DNA of 64,000 bases from Marisediminicola antarctica (lineage in GTDB: Bacteria > Actinomycetota > Actinomycetes > Actinomycetales > Microbacteriaceae): contig NZ_CP017146.1 in NCBI RefSeq assembly GCF_009930795.1, positions 682,001-746,000 on the forward strand, read 5' to 3'. The notes beneath the pieces are model-generated. The model was not told the origin of the DNA and ran no database searches. It worked only from the letters and a program-made list of their open reading frames with translations. Positions 26,238 to 35,312 of this stretch are shown here, one piece after another. Within the stretch, counting starts at the first letter, position 1, and each line of letters opens with the position of its first letter. The position numbers and the translations under genes were made by a program.

Positions 26238-28124
26238 TTGAATGTGTTCGTGACCGCCAGCGCTGACTCGCCCGCCCTGAAGCCGGAGCCTGCGCCCGGC
26301 ACGGGTGCGCCGCGCCGCAGCATCCTGCGCCGCTGGTGGTTCTGGGCGATCGTGGTCGTCGCGCTGATCGTGGCCGCCGGAGCATCCGCCGCCTATGTCG
26401 GCACCCGCGCCCTCGAGGCCAAGACCGAACTCGAGTCGGCGCAGGCGCTGGTTCCGCAGCTGCAGAGTGAGGCGATGGCGCTCGACCTCGGGGCGGCCGA
26501 CGCCACCCTCGAGCGAGTCATGGGCCACACCAGCCGCGCCGCCGACCTCACCGACGGGGTGCTGTGGCGGGTTGGCGAGGGGTTTCCGGTGCTCGGCAAG
26601 AACCTCACCGCCGTGCGCGAGCTCGCTGCCGTCACCGACCAGGTGATGACGGAGGTCGCGGCCCCGCTCGTCGGCGTCGCCGGCAGCATCGACCCGGCAT
26701 CCTTCACCCCCGTCGAACAGGTCGTCGACCTCGAGCCGCTCATCGCTGCCGTTCCCGCGATCGAGGAGGCGACCGTCGCCGTCGGGCGCGCCGTGGAGGC
26801 GGTCGACTCGATCGACACGGAGGGCACCATCGGGCCGATCGCCGACGCGAGGGACAAGCTCGCCGCGCTGCTCGCCGAGCTCGCGCCGACGCTCGAGACC
26901 CTCAACACGATCGTTCCGATGCTGCCGCCCGCGCTCGGCTCCGAGGCCCCGCGCACCTACGTGCTCATGTTTCAGAACCCCGCAGAATCCCGCGCACTGG
27001 GCGGAACGGCCCTCTCGTTCGCCGTCATCACCGTCGACAACGGCGCGATCGACCTGCTGCCGGCGGTGCCGACGTCGCGGGCGGGGTTCCCCACCTACCC
27101 GGAGTCGATCGTTCCGCTGCCCGACGGGGTGAACGAGATCTATCCGGGCTACCTCGGCACCTTCATTGCGAACGCGACCACCCGGCCGAGCTTCGGCACA
27201 GCTGCGGCGATCACCCGGGAGAACTGGAGACGCTCGTTCGGGATGGAGATCGACGGGGTGCTGTCGGCCGACCCGGTCGCTCTCGGGTACGTGATGAGGG
27301 CAACCGACCCGATTCCCCTCTCCAACGGTGACGTTCTCACCGGAGACAGCACCGTCACGGTGCTGCTCAACAGCGTGTATCGGTGGTTCAACTCGGGTGA
27401 CACCACCCTCGACAACATCTCTCAGGACGCCGTCTACGCCGAGGCCGTCGAGGCGACATTCGACCAGCTGACGGGCGGGCAGGTCGACCCGGCCATTCTC
27501 GTCGCTGCCCTGCTGCAGGGCTGGGAGGAGCGCCGACTGTTGTTCTGGAGCACCAACCCGCAGGAGCAGGCGCAACTCGAAGCGAACGGCCTCACCGGCG
27601 AGCTGCCGGTCAGCGACGACGAGACCGACCGCGTGGGCCTCTACTTTCACGACAACGTGGGCTCGAAACTCAACTACTACCTGCAGCAGAGCGTGGCGCT
27701 CGGCACGGCGAGCTGCCGTGACGACGGCCGGCAGAGCAACCGGGTGACGGTCGAGCTGACCAATACCGTCGACCCCGCGGATGCCGCGACCCTCTCGCCC
27801 TCCATCGTGGGCACCTGGAAGAGTGAGGGGGTTCCGCGCGCCGCTCAGCGCCTGTGGGTGGTGCTCTACGCGCCCCCCGGAGCGAGCATCACAGGGGCGA
27901 CCGTTGACGGCGAACCCGCCGCGATCGCCGACCTGCACGACACCGATTATCCGGTCGCGAAGCTTGTCGTGCTCGTGCGGCCCGGGGAGACCGTGACGCT
28001 CACCTACGACTTCGCCTCAGCAGAGCCTGGAACGAAGGCGCTCGAAGCGCAGGTGACCCCGCTCGTGAACCCCACCGAGATCGTGACGAAACCGCTCGAC
28101 TGCGCTACCGTCGCCGGAGAGTGA
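26238..28124 (+). CDS. DUF4012 domain membrane-anchored protein (copy 2)
   Basis: 628 residues and a clear paralogue of the gene before it. It has the same single N-terminal helix (about 34-55), MFQNPAESRALGGTALSFAVIT, ESIVPLPDGVNEIYPGYLGTFIANATTRPSF, DPVALGYVMRATDPI, YFHDNVGSKLNYYL and the final LDCATVAGE. Tandem duplication is the simplest explanation. Start uncertain: TTG 26238, GTG 26244 and GTG 26250 are possible and none has a ribosome site. The third-position GC is higher than in copy 1, so the pair may have diverged some time ago. Confidence 0.85.
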   Translation: MNVFVTASADSPALKPEPAPGTGAPRRSILRRWWFWAIVVVALIVAAGASAAYVGTRALEAKTELESAQALVPQLQSEAMALDLGAADATLERVMGHTSRAADLTDGVLWRVGEGFPVLGKNLTAVRELAAVTDQVMTEVAAPLVGVAGSIDPASFTPVEQVVDLEPLIAAVPAIEEATVAVGRAVEAVDSIDTEGTIGPIADARDKLAALLAELAPTLETLNTIVPMLPPALGSEAPRTYVLMFQNPAESRALGGTALSFAVITVDNGAIDLLPAVPTSRAGFPTYPESIVPLPDGVNEIYPGYLGTFIANATTRPSFGTAAAITRENWRRSFGMEIDGVLSADPVALGYVMRATDPIPLSNGDVLTGDSTVTVLLNSVYRWFNSGDTTLDNISQDAVYAEAVEATFDQLTGGQVDPAILVAALLQGWEERRLLFWSTNPQEQAQLEANGLTGELPVSDDETDRVGLYFHDNVGSKLNYYLQQSVALGTASCRDDGRQSNRVTVELTNTVDPADAATLSPSIVGTWKSEGVPRAAQRLWVVLYAPPGASITGATVDGEPAAIADLHDTDYPVAKLVVLVRPGETVTLTYDFASAEPGTKALEAQVTPLVNPTEIVTKPLDCATVAGE

Positions 28125-28139
28125 GCGGATGCAGGGCGG

Positions 28140-29096
28140 TTAGATCAGCGCGAGCATCGCCGCGGCGGTGAGGGCGAGCACGAGCCCGATGCCCTGCGTC
28201 GGCGTAATGCGCTCCTTGAGCAGCACCGCCGCGAGGATGATGGTGCCCGCCGGGTACATCGCCGTGAGCACGGCCATGATGCTGAGGTCGCCCGCGCGCA
28301 GGCCGAGCAGGATCAGCACGTTCGCGGTCGCGTCGAGGGTGCCGCCCACGACCGCGAGCCGGAGCCCGGGGGACCAGCGGGCGAGGCGTCCGGGGGTGCT
28401 GGCGGGGGAGCTGGCGGGGCCGGATGACGCGGAGGTCGAGGCGGTCGTCGAGCCCGCTGCATCCGCCCGCACCGCAGCATCCGACCGCCGGGCCCGCCTC
28501 GACGCGAGAGCGGCGAGCACGCCGATCGTCGTGAACATCAGCGTCGCGTTCACGGTGCGGTTGGCGATGAGCGGGACGACGCCGGAGTCGCTCGGCGTCA
28601 GGTCGATCACGATCAGGAAGACGCCGATCAGCGAGCCCGCCCCGACCGCCATCGCGAGCGCCTTGGCCGACGGCCGCACAGCCTTGCGGTCGGGCACGAA
28701 CCCGACGAGGACGACCGCGATCAGGGCGAGGCCGAGCGCGAGGTAGCCGAGCGGCGGGAGGCGATCGCCGCGCAGCACCCCGGCGGTCAGGGGCACCATC
28801 GCCGAGATCACCGCGGTGAGGGGGGAGAGGATGCTCATCGGCCCGATCGCGAGGCAGGCGTAGAGCAGCGAGATGGCCAGTGCCCCGGAGATGCCGGAGA
28901 GAGCGCCGAGCGTGACGGCCTCGACCGACCAGGTTCCGCCGGTGACGGGGAGCAGCAGCAGGAGCAGGACGAGTCCGCTCGCGGCGCCGATCGCCGTGAC
29001 CTTGAGAGCGCTGATGCGCTTGGCGGCTATCCCCCCGAAAAAGTCGGCGGCGCCGTAGACGAGGGCACCGGTCAGACCGAGAATCACTGAAAACAA
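28140..29096 (-). CDS. EamA/DMT-family transporter
   Basis: About 318 residues with ten membrane helices in two EamA repeats: first half VILGLTGALVYGAADFFGGIAAKR, second half LAVVGGTLDATANVLILLGLRAGDLSIMAVLTAMYPAGTIILA. A long Ser/Ala/Pro/Arg cytosolic linker (about 195-235) sits between them and is unusual for the family. It probably exports or imports small metabolites; the substrate is unknown. Start TTG 29096 or GTG 29087. It is convergent with the DUF4012 gene (15-bp gap). Confidence 0.85.
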   Translation of the reverse strand: MFSVILGLTGALVYGAADFFGGIAAKRISALKVTAIGAASGLVLLLLLLPVTGGTWSVEAVTLGALSGISGALAISLLYACLAIGPMSILSPLTAVISAMVPLTAGVLRGDRLPPLGYLALGLALIAVVLVGFVPDRKAVRPSAKALAMAVGAGSLIGVFLIVIDLTPSDSGVVPLIANRTVNATLMFTTIGVLAALASRRARRSDAAVRADAAGSTTASTSASSGPASSPASTPGRLARWSPGLRLAVVGGTLDATANVLILLGLRAGDLSIMAVLTAMYPAGTIILAAVLLKERITPTQGIGLVLALTAAAMLALI

Positions 29097-29255
29097 GGGC
29101 AGCCAATCGAGGGGGACAGGAACACGCTACTGGTTAACGCTCGATGACATTTCCTCTTAGTCATAGCGGATATTGCACGGTGCCGTTAGTGTCAAACAAG
29201 GCCTCCATGAGGGGGTGACTTATCGACCACGATCCCCCACAAGGAGCCCTCGCCC

Positions 29256-31559
29256 ATGCGCGAAAGCCTGCCCTCGGCCACCCGAGCCGCGTCCCCGACG
29301 CGGCCACGATCTCGCCGGAGGGTTGTCGCCACGGCGGTCGCGCTCGCGGTTGGATTCTCTGCATTCGCGGCACCTCCCGCGATCGCCCTTCCTGCCGTTC
29401 CGGTGAGCATTGATGTGCTCACCACCAATGACTTCCACGGACGCCTCGAGGCATCCGGCGGGGCAGCCGGAGCCGCCGTGCTCGGCGGGCTCGTGGACTA
29501 CTACGAGAACCTGAACCCGAACACCCTCCTCGTGGGTGCGGGCGACCTCATCGGCGCGTCGACGTTCACGTCGTTCATCCAGCAGGACCAGCCGACCATC
29601 GACGCGCTCAACGCGGCGGGCCTCGATGCCTCCGCGCTCGGCAACCACGAGTTCGACAACGGGCGCGACGACCTCGACAACCGGGTCATCCCCGCGGCCG
29701 ACTGGCCCTACCTGAGCGCCAACCTCTACGAGGTCGGCACCACCACTCCTGCGTACGACGAGTACTTCGTTCAGGAGCTCGAGGGAGTGCGCGTCGGGTT
29801 CATCGGCGCAACGACCGAGGAACTCGGATCGCTCGTGAGCCCGGCCGGCATCGCGTCGCTTTCCGTCGGCGCTGTTGTGCCAGCGGTCAACCGTGTCGCT
29901 GACCAGCTCAGCGACGGCGACGACACCAACGGCGAAGCCGATGTGCTCATCATGCTCGTGCACGAGGGCGCCGCGACCACCGACATCGCCTCGTCCACCG
30001 ACGACTCGGTCTTCGGTCGCCTCGTCTCCGGCGTCAACAACAAGGTCGACGCCATCGTCTCTGCCCACACGCACCTCGCCTACAACCACCAGATCGCGAA
30101 GCCCGACAGCCTCGAGACGCGCCCGGTGATCTCGGCCGGCCAGTACGGCGAGAAGTACGGCATCATGAACCTCTCGGTCGACCCGACCACGAAGGAGCTC
30201 CTCGCGATCACCTCCGATGTCAGGCCTCTCGCGAACGCCACGGGCCCCGGCCCGTTCGCCCCGGTGCCGGAGATCGAGCAGATCGTCGCGGATGCCGTCG
30301 CGGTCGCCGCGGTCGAGGGCGCGGTCCAGCTCGGCAACATCACCGCCGACTTCAACCGCGCGCGCCAGACCGCGGGTACCGAGAACCGCGGCGGTGAGTC
30401 GACCCTCGGCAACTTCGTCGCCGACGTGCAGCTGTGGGCGACCGAGGATGCCGGAGTCGACCTCGCTCTCATGAACCCAGGCGGACTCCGCGCGAACCTC
30501 AGCTACGCGGCAATCGACGGCACCCCCGGCGACGCCGAAGGTGTGGTGACCTTCCAGGAGGCCGCGAGCGTGCAACCCTTCGCCAACACCCTCGTCGCCA
30601 TGGACCTCACCGGTGCTCAGCTGAAGGCTGTTCTCGAAGAGCAGTGGCAGCCGGACGGATCGAGCAGGCCGTTCCTCAAACTCGGTGTCTCGGACACGGT
30701 CAGCTACACCTACGACCCGACCGCGGCCCGTGGTGAGCGCATCACGCAGATCTTCGTCGCCGGTACGCTCGTGCAGCCGACGGACAGCTACCGTGTCACC
30801 GTGAACTCGTTCCTCGCGAGCGGTGGAGACAACTTCCTCACCCTTGCGCGGGGCACGAACCGCGTCGACACGGGCAAGATCGACCTGCAGAGCATGGTCG
30901 ACTACTTCAGCGCCAACCCGACGGAGTCTCCGTCATACGTCCAGCGCGCCGTCGGCGTCGTTCTGCCGGAGGGTCCGTTCGCTCAGGGCTCCGAGGTCAC
31001 GGTCGACCTGTCGTCGTTGCTGTTCAGCGCCGGAGAGCCGAACACCGGTACCGCGACCGTCTCCCTGGGTGAGACGGTGCTCGGCACCTCGGCGATCGAC
31101 CCCGCCATCGTCGACACGACAGACGAGGTCGGCCGCGCGTCGATCACGTTCACGGTCCCCGAGGGCGTCTTCGGCGCCCAGACGCTCACTGTCTCGGTTG
31201 CCGAGACCGGCACGTCGGTCACGGTTCCGATCGAGTTCGCCGCCGAGGTCATCACGCCTGACCCCGACCCCGGAACCGATCCTGGCACTGACCCTGGAAC
31301 CGATCCTGGAACCGACCCCGGAACTGACCCCGGCACCGATCCTGGAACCGATCCTGGCACCACGCCGGGCACGGGCACGGGCTCGGGAACGGGAACCGGA
31401 ACGGGCACGACCGGCTCGGGCACCTCGACGGGCGGCCTCGCCTCGACAGGAGCCGACGTCGGCAACGCCTGGCTGCTCGCGTCACTGCTGCTCGGCTCCG
31501 GCCTGCTGCTGGTAGTCGCCCGACGGATCACCGGCCGCAAGGTAGGCACTAGCAAGTAG
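29256..31559 (+). CDS. sortase-anchored 5'-nucleotidase / metallophosphatase
   Basis: 767 residues. Signal peptide 1-~48 (twin arginine before a hydrophobic run, APPAIALPA). The calcineurin-like metallophosphatase domain has TNDFHGRLEA, GAGDLIGAS, ALGNHEFDNG and SAHTHLAYNH. The 5'-nucleotidase C domain has STLGNFVADVQLW, NPGGLRANL and a GGDNFLTL substrate loop. A beta domain, a (D/T)PGTDPGT repeat linker and a GT/SG-rich stretch lead to LASTG, a membrane helix and a basic tail. LA-x-TG signals are recognised by class E sortases of high-GC Gram-positives. The enzyme should hydrolyse nucleotides at the cell surface for phosphate or nucleoside salvage. AAGGAG lies 10 nt before the ATG. Confidence 0.92.
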   Translation: MRESLPSATRAASPTRPRSRRRVVATAVALAVGFSAFAAPPAIALPAVPVSIDVLTTNDFHGRLEASGGAAGAAVLGGLVDYYENLNPNTLLVGAGDLIGASTFTSFIQQDQPTIDALNAAGLDASALGNHEFDNGRDDLDNRVIPAADWPYLSANLYEVGTTTPAYDEYFVQELEGVRVGFIGATTEELGSLVSPAGIASLSVGAVVPAVNRVADQLSDGDDTNGEADVLIMLVHEGAATTDIASSTDDSVFGRLVSGVNNKVDAIVSAHTHLAYNHQIAKPDSLETRPVISAGQYGEKYGIMNLSVDPTTKELLAITSDVRPLANATGPGPFAPVPEIEQIVADAVAVAAVEGAVQLGNITADFNRARQTAGTENRGGESTLGNFVADVQLWATEDAGVDLALMNPGGLRANLSYAAIDGTPGDAEGVVTFQEAASVQPFANTLVAMDLTGAQLKAVLEEQWQPDGSSRPFLKLGVSDTVSYTYDPTAARGERITQIFVAGTLVQPTDSYRVTVNSFLASGGDNFLTLARGTNRVDTGKIDLQSMVDYFSANPTESPSYVQRAVGVVLPEGPFAQGSEVTVDLSSLLFSAGEPNTGTATVSLGETVLGTSAIDPAIVDTTDEVGRASITFTVPEGVFGAQTLTVSVAETGTSVTVPIEFAAEVITPDPDPGTDPGTDPGTDPGTDPGTDPGTDPGTDPGTTPGTGTGSGTGTGTGTTGSGTSTGGLASTGADVGNAWLLASLLLGSGLLLVVARRITGRKVGTSK

Positions 31560-31603
31560 CCGTCGCGGTCTCACCGCCACGACTGCACGACTGCACGACT
31601 GCA

Positions 31604-31637
31604 CAGAGGGGACTCGCCGACAGGCGGGTCCCCTCTG
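31604..31637 (+). terminator. hairpin terminator after the nucleotidase
   Basis: CAGAGGGGACTCGCC pairs with GGCGGGTCCCCTCTG (15-bp stem, one G-T pair, 4-nt loop), 45 nt after the stop codon. There is no T-run, so it may stop RNA polymerase from either side of this convergent junction. Three GACTGCAC units precede it. Confidence 0.65.
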
Positions 31638-31641
31638 TGTC

Positions 31642-31689
31642 GCTACCTGCTCGTGCAGCTACCTGCTCGTGCAGCTACCTGCTCGTGCA
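31642..31689. repeat. 16-bp tandem repeat, three perfect copies
   Basis: GCTACCTGCTCGTGCA is repeated three times without change, immediately after the hairpin. It ends one base before the stop codon of the minus-strand CDF gene. It is one of several short tandem repeats at 3'-3' junctions in this window. Confidence 0.9.
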
Positions 31690-31690
31690 G

Positions 31691-32605
31691 TTACCGGTGC
31701 CCGCCGTGCTCCTCGTGCGCGGCGTGCTCCGCCGGCTCCAGCTGGAACGTCGAATGCTCGACGTCGAAGTGGTCGGCCAGGCACAATCCCAAGGCATCGA
31801 GCATCCGCCCGGCGCCGCCCTCGCTGAACACGCGCGGCTCGACCACGACATGCGCGGAGAACACGTTGACCCCGGGCGTGATCGCCCACACGTGCACGTC
31901 GTGCACCCCGACCGCGCCCGGAGTGCGGAGCACGTGGTCGCGGATGAGGTCGACATCCGTTCCGCGCGGGGTCGACTCGGCCAGCACGCTCGTCGCCTCC
32001 CGCAGCAGCGACAGCGCGCGCGGCACAATCAGCCCCGCGACGACGAGCGACGCGATGCCGTCCGCCGCGACGAATCCGGTGAGCAGGATGATCACGGCGG
32101 CGATGATCACGGCGATCGACCCGACCAGGTCGCCGAGCACCTCGAGGTAGGCGCCGCGCATGTTGATCGAGTTCTTGCGCCCGCCGCGCAGCACGAGCAG
32201 CGACGCCACATTGGCGAGCCCGCCGATCGCCGCGACGATGAGCATCGGGGTGCCGAGCACGACGGTTCCGGCCGGATCGAGCAGCCGGCCCACACCCTCG
32301 ATCGCCACGAAACCCACGACCCCGAGCAGGATCAGCCCGTTCACGAGGGCAGCGAAGACCTCCGCGCGGCGGGAGCCGTAGCTGCGCCGATCGGATGCCG
32401 GGCGTCCGGCGATCGCGATCGCGATCAGCGCGATCACCAGCGCGGTGAGGTCGGAGAGCATGTGCCCGGCGTCGGCGAGCAGGGCTAGCGACCCGGAGAC
32501 CAGCGCGCCGACGACCTCGAGCACGAACACGCTCGCGGTGATGGCGATCGCGATCACCAGCCGACGAGTGTTCGTCAGATCGGATGCCCCGTGGTCGTGT
32601 GCCAT
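31691..32605 (-). CDS. cation diffusion facilitator (CzcD-like metal exporter)
   Basis: 304 residues with six membrane helices. The metal site of helix 2 is visible (D45, H48 and D52 in ADAGHMLSDL), and helix 5 carries LEVLGDLVGS. The C-terminal cytoplasmic domain has VHDVHVWAITPG and a histidine/glutamate-rich tail that can bind metal. It exports Zn or similar divalent cations in exchange for protons. The gene is monocistronic. TACAGT (32612-32617) 6 nt upstream of ATG suggests a leaderless transcript. Confidence 0.92.
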   Translation of the reverse strand: MAHDHGASDLTNTRRLVIAIAITASVFVLEVVGALVSGSLALLADAGHMLSDLTALVIALIAIAIAGRPASDRRSYGSRRAEVFAALVNGLILLGVVGFVAIEGVGRLLDPAGTVVLGTPMLIVAAIGGLANVASLLVLRGGRKNSINMRGAYLEVLGDLVGSIAVIIAAVIILLTGFVAADGIASLVVAGLIVPRALSLLREATSVLAESTPRGTDVDLIRDHVLRTPGAVGVHDVHVWAITPGVNVFSAHVVVEPRVFSEGGAGRMLDALGLCLADHFDVEHSTFQLEPAEHAAHEEHGGHR

Positions 32606-32617
32606 ACCTCAACTGTA
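32606..32617 (-). promoter_or_regulatory. probable leaderless promoter -10 (TACAGT)
   Basis: On the minus strand, TACAGT is followed by six bases and then the CDF start ATG. No Shine-Dalgarno is present. This fits the actinobacterial leaderless pattern. Confidence 0.45.
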
Positions 32618-32648
32618 GAGAGCGGGTCGGGCCGCCCACCACGGGCTC

Positions 32649-32975
32649 TCAGCCGATGCTGCAGACCTTCACCGAAATCTCGGAGGCCTCGTCGCCCTGC
32701 TGCTCAAGGTACGCGGCGACAGTGTCGTGCACCCTGCGGCAGATATCGGATGCTGACTCGTCGTCACTCACTCCGATGTTCACGCGCACCTGCGTGCCGC
32801 TCTTCGGTTCCTTGACGACGACGGGGTTGGTGTCGGACTCGCGTCCGGTCACAAAGTCCACGACCTTGTCGAGCACCCGCCCGATTGTCGACGCCGCGTC
32901 GTACACGATCAGCACACCGGGGGTCGACTGCACGAGATCGGTGAGGTCAGTGGAAATGGTGTCAGTGTCGGGCAT
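32649..32975 (-). CDS. small Asp23/Gls24-like protein
   Basis: 108 residues, acidic. The C-terminal part (VRVNIGVSDDESASDICRRVHDTVAAYLEQQ ... ISVKVCSIG) resembles the Asp23/Gls24 alternation of strand and amphipathic helix. It follows the larger Asp23-type gene by 3 bp, so both are in the sigma-factor operon. Asp23 proteins associate with the membrane through AmaP-like partners and respond to envelope stress in Firmicutes. No such anchor is visible here apart from the membrane protein across the divergent promoter. Confidence 0.65.
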   Translation of the reverse strand: MPDTDTISTDLTDLVQSTPGVLIVYDAASTIGRVLDKVVDFVTGRESDTNPVVVKEPKSGTQVRVNIGVSDDESASDICRRVHDTVAAYLEQQGDEASEISVKVCSIG

Positions 32976-32978
32976 CTG

Positions 32979-33590
32979 CTACTCCGTCGGGGCGAGTGAC
33001 GCCGAGGCATCCTCGATGGTTACGTCGATGGCCGCGATCGTGAGCTCGGTGTGGCGCTCGAGTTCGGCACGCACCGCGCGGCGAACGTCCTCCTCGGCCT
33101 CCGCGAGGCGATCGACCCAGAAGGCATTCGCGTCGACGAGCACGTTGATCGGCTCGCCCAGCACTGCGACGTCGCCCTCGAGGCGGCAGCGTCCCGTGAC
33201 GATGCCGCCCACCGAGTCGCCGGCGGCGCGGATCATGCCGCGCACCGCACCCTCGGTGACGCTGAGTCGGGCGCTGGAGGAGCCGTGGGTGATCGGGATG
33301 TCGCGGCCCGCGTGCACCTCGCGCGTGAGGTTGGCGAGGATCGACGTGACCCAGTTGTCGTCGCGCTCCGGCTCGGCGAGGGCATCCCGGTCGAGGAGTG
33401 TTCTCGTGAGGCCGCGCAGGCGCTCGAGTGCGGCGAGGGCGATTTGGGAGCCGGGGGAGTTGTCGATCGAGTCGTCGCTCGGGGTGCGGTCGCGGTCGAG
33501 GTAGTCGTTGAGCTCCTCGATGGTGTGGCCGTCGAGGCCCTCGGGCTCGTCGCCGGAGAAATCGGCATGCTCGGCAGAATCGTTGCTCAT
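32979..33590 (-). CDS. Asp23/Gls24 family envelope stress protein
   Basis: 203 residues. The first ~95 are acidic and include LDGHTIEELNDYLDRDRTP. The Asp23 domain (about 95-200) has SVTEGAVRGMIRAAGDSVGGI, INVLVDANAFWVDRLAEAEEDVRRAVRAELERHTELTIAAIDVTIED. Start ATG 33590 overlaps the sigma-factor stop (ATGA) and has GGAGG seven bases upstream, both inside the sigma gene. This coupling suggests the protein is made with the sigma factor and may regulate it or act as its main output. Confidence 0.85.
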   Translation of the reverse strand: MSNDSAEHADFSGDEPEGLDGHTIEELNDYLDRDRTPSDDSIDNSPGSQIALAALERLRGLTRTLLDRDALAEPERDDNWVTSILANLTREVHAGRDIPITHGSSSARLSVTEGAVRGMIRAAGDSVGGIVTGRCRLEGDVAVLGEPINVLVDANAFWVDRLAEAEEDVRRAVRAELERHTELTIAAIDVTIEDASASLAPTE

Positions 33591-34150
33591 CGCCATGCCT
33601 CCATTTCTCGAGTCAGTGCCTTTCGCGCGCGGGCCAGAAGGCCGCGCACGGTGGAGGTCGGCAGGTCGAGTTGCTCGCCTATTTCCTCGTAACTGTAGTC
33701 GGCGAGCTCTCTGAGAGTCCAACATTGTCGCTGCGGCTCGGGGAGGGCCGCGAGTGCCTGCGACAGCGCCTGCTCCTGGGAGCGGGACTCGGCGACATGC
33801 GCCGGGGACTTCTCGATCGGCTCCTGAGGATCATGGTCGTCGATGTCGCCGTGCTCGCGCCTGGCGCGCAGGCGGTCGATGCTCTTATTGCTGACGATGC
33901 GCATCATCCAGCTCTTCACAGCTCGCCCGTCGTCGAGCGTCGACAGCTGCTGCCACGACGTCACGAAGGCCTCCTGAACGACGTCGTCGGACTCTGCATT
34001 CGACCCGAGGATGCGCGTGGCATAGGCGCGCATGAGCGGACCGTACCGGCGCACGAGCACCTCGAACGCCCGCACGTCGCCGTCGGCGGCCCGCCCGGCG
34101 AGTGTGCGATCGTCGGCGTCGGTGAGGGATGCCGGAGCGTGTTCAGACAC
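33587..34150 (-). CDS. ECF-type RNA polymerase sigma factor
   Basis: About 187 residues. Region 2 has AFEVLVRRYGPLMRAYATRIL, DDVVQEAFVTSWQQL and SWMMRIVSNKSIDRLRARR. Region 4 has LPEPQRQCWTLRELADYSYEEIGEQLDLPTSTVRGLLARARKAL. It directs transcription of a stress regulon. GTG 34150 with GAGGAGG upstream is preferred; a TTG at 34177 would add nine residues. No anti-sigma gene is adjacent; the Asp23 proteins occupy that position. Divergent from a membrane-protein gene across a palindrome at 34222-34234. Confidence 0.88.
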   Translation of the reverse strand: MSEHAPASLTDADDRTLAGRAADGDVRAFEVLVRRYGPLMRAYATRILGSNAESDDVVQEAFVTSWQQLSTLDDGRAVKSWMMRIVSNKSIDRLRARREHGDIDDHDPQEPIEKSPAHVAESRSQEQALSQALAALPEPQRQCWTLRELADYSYEEIGEQLDLPTSTVRGLLARARKALTREMEAWR

Positions 34151-34221
34151 GACGGTGACCACCTCCTCATTTTCCAACTAGTTTTGCCCGCGGCGTGACG
34201 AAGTGGCCCCCGGCACCGTCT

Positions 34222-34234
34222 TAGTCAATGACTA
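34222..34234. promoter_or_regulatory. palindromic operator candidate TAGTCA-A-TGACTA
   Basis: A perfect 6-1-6 palindrome lies in the 148-bp divergent region between the sigma-factor operon and the membrane protein at 34299. The spacing is suitable for a small dimeric regulator controlling both sides. No partner regulator is identified. Confidence 0.4.
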
Positions 34235-34298
34235 TCTCATAACCGTCGCATCCCGTGATGGTTGAAGAGACTCTCCCCCAGACCCCGGGAGCCCCAAA

Positions 34299-35048
34299 AT
34301 GGCAGCGATTTCAGCAATTCGAACTACTGCGACTCGCGACGCACACCAGAGGACTCCCGTGAACAAGCGCCGCTCCACCTATCTTGAACTCCCCGCACGC
34401 GAAGGGCGCGCCATAAATCTGATGCGGTCCGGTCGCTGGCTGAAGCCCACGCGGTCGGTGCGGGACGGCATCCTTGCCCGATTCCCCACATCTTCCCCTG
34501 CGGTGAGCGCACCCGCGGGGGCAGCACTTCCCGAGCGATCCACCCACTCTTCCCCTGCGTCGATTACCCGCGCAGGGGCAGCACTTCCCGAGGCGGCGAC
34601 GCCGGTGTCGCCGCTGGCCGACCGAGCGACGGCCGAGCCAGCGATGCCGGAGCACGGTAGCTCGATGCGCGCCGTGGTCGTGATCGCCGTCGCCGTTGCG
34701 GCACTCGCGTTCGCGGCGTTCGTCGGCACCGAGGTGGTGCTCCGCGCGCTCGGCCGCGCGTCGTTCATCTCGGAATTCGTCGGCTCACCCTCCGCGAATC
34801 CCGGCTACATCTACGACCTGATCCTCATCGCGATAGCGGTGCTCGGCGCAAGCCTCGGCCTGGCGTTCCTGCTCGTGAGCGCGATCATCGGCGTGCGCCT
34901 CGAGCGCCAGCAAGGGATCGTGCTCGGAACGGATGCCGGCGCCGTCGACGGTCGTGCCGCGGTCGTGAGCCGCTTTGCGCCCCCAGCATCCACCGGCCCT
35001 GCCCCGCCGTTCACACCGCCAGGCGCGCCCGGGTCGGCCGTGCGCTAG
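34299..35048 (+). CDS. membrane protein of unknown function
   Basis: 249 residues. A basic N-terminus contains two related units of about 20 residues (SSPAVSAPAGAALPERSTH and SSPASITRAGAALPEAATP). Two membrane helices follow (about 126-150 and 165-190) with a short outer loop SEFVGSPSANPGYIYD, then a polar C-terminus. No known domain is recognised. Start ATG 34299 has GGGAG seven bases before it; GTG 34359 is an alternative. Divergent from the sigma/Asp23 operon, which hints at a stress-related role. Confidence 0.65.
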   Translation: MAAISAIRTTATRDAHQRTPVNKRRSTYLELPAREGRAINLMRSGRWLKPTRSVRDGILARFPTSSPAVSAPAGAALPERSTHSSPASITRAGAALPEAATPVSPLADRATAEPAMPEHGSSMRAVVVIAVAVAALAFAAFVGTEVVLRALGRASFISEFVGSPSANPGYIYDLILIAIAVLGASLGLAFLLVSAIIGVRLERQQGIVLGTDAGAVDGRAAVVSRFAPPASTGPAPPFTPPGAPGSAVR

Positions 35049-35124
35049 CCAACAGACTGACCGTCGGGAGGAGATCCTCCGACCGGCATTTCCCCCAACA
35101 GAATCAGTGACAAAGGAGATGACA

Positions 35125-35298
35125 ATGGGTGCCGATGACAAAGCTCAGAACACGGGCGAGAAGATGATGGGCAAGGCCAAGGAGACCGCGGGCAAGCTCA
35201 CCGACAACGAGCGTTTGGAAGCTGAGGGCAAGGCCGACCAGGCCAAGGGCAGCGCCAAGCAGGCCGGTGAAAACGTCAAGGACGTCTTCAAGGGCTAG
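35125..35298 (+). CDS. CsbD-family stress protein
   Basis: 57 residues, very hydrophilic: GEKMMGKAKETAGKLTDNERLEAEGKADQAKGSAKQ. This is the complete CsbD helix-pair pattern. CsbD is a general-stress (sigma-B-controlled) protein of unknown mechanism in Bacillus. AAGGAG sits at the right distance before ATG 35125; the ATG at 35119 is too close to it. Confidence 0.9.
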   Translation: MGADDKAQNTGEKMMGKAKETAGKLTDNERLEAEGKADQAKGSAKQAGENVKDVFKG

Positions 35299-35312
35299 CC
35301 CCACAACTTGAT

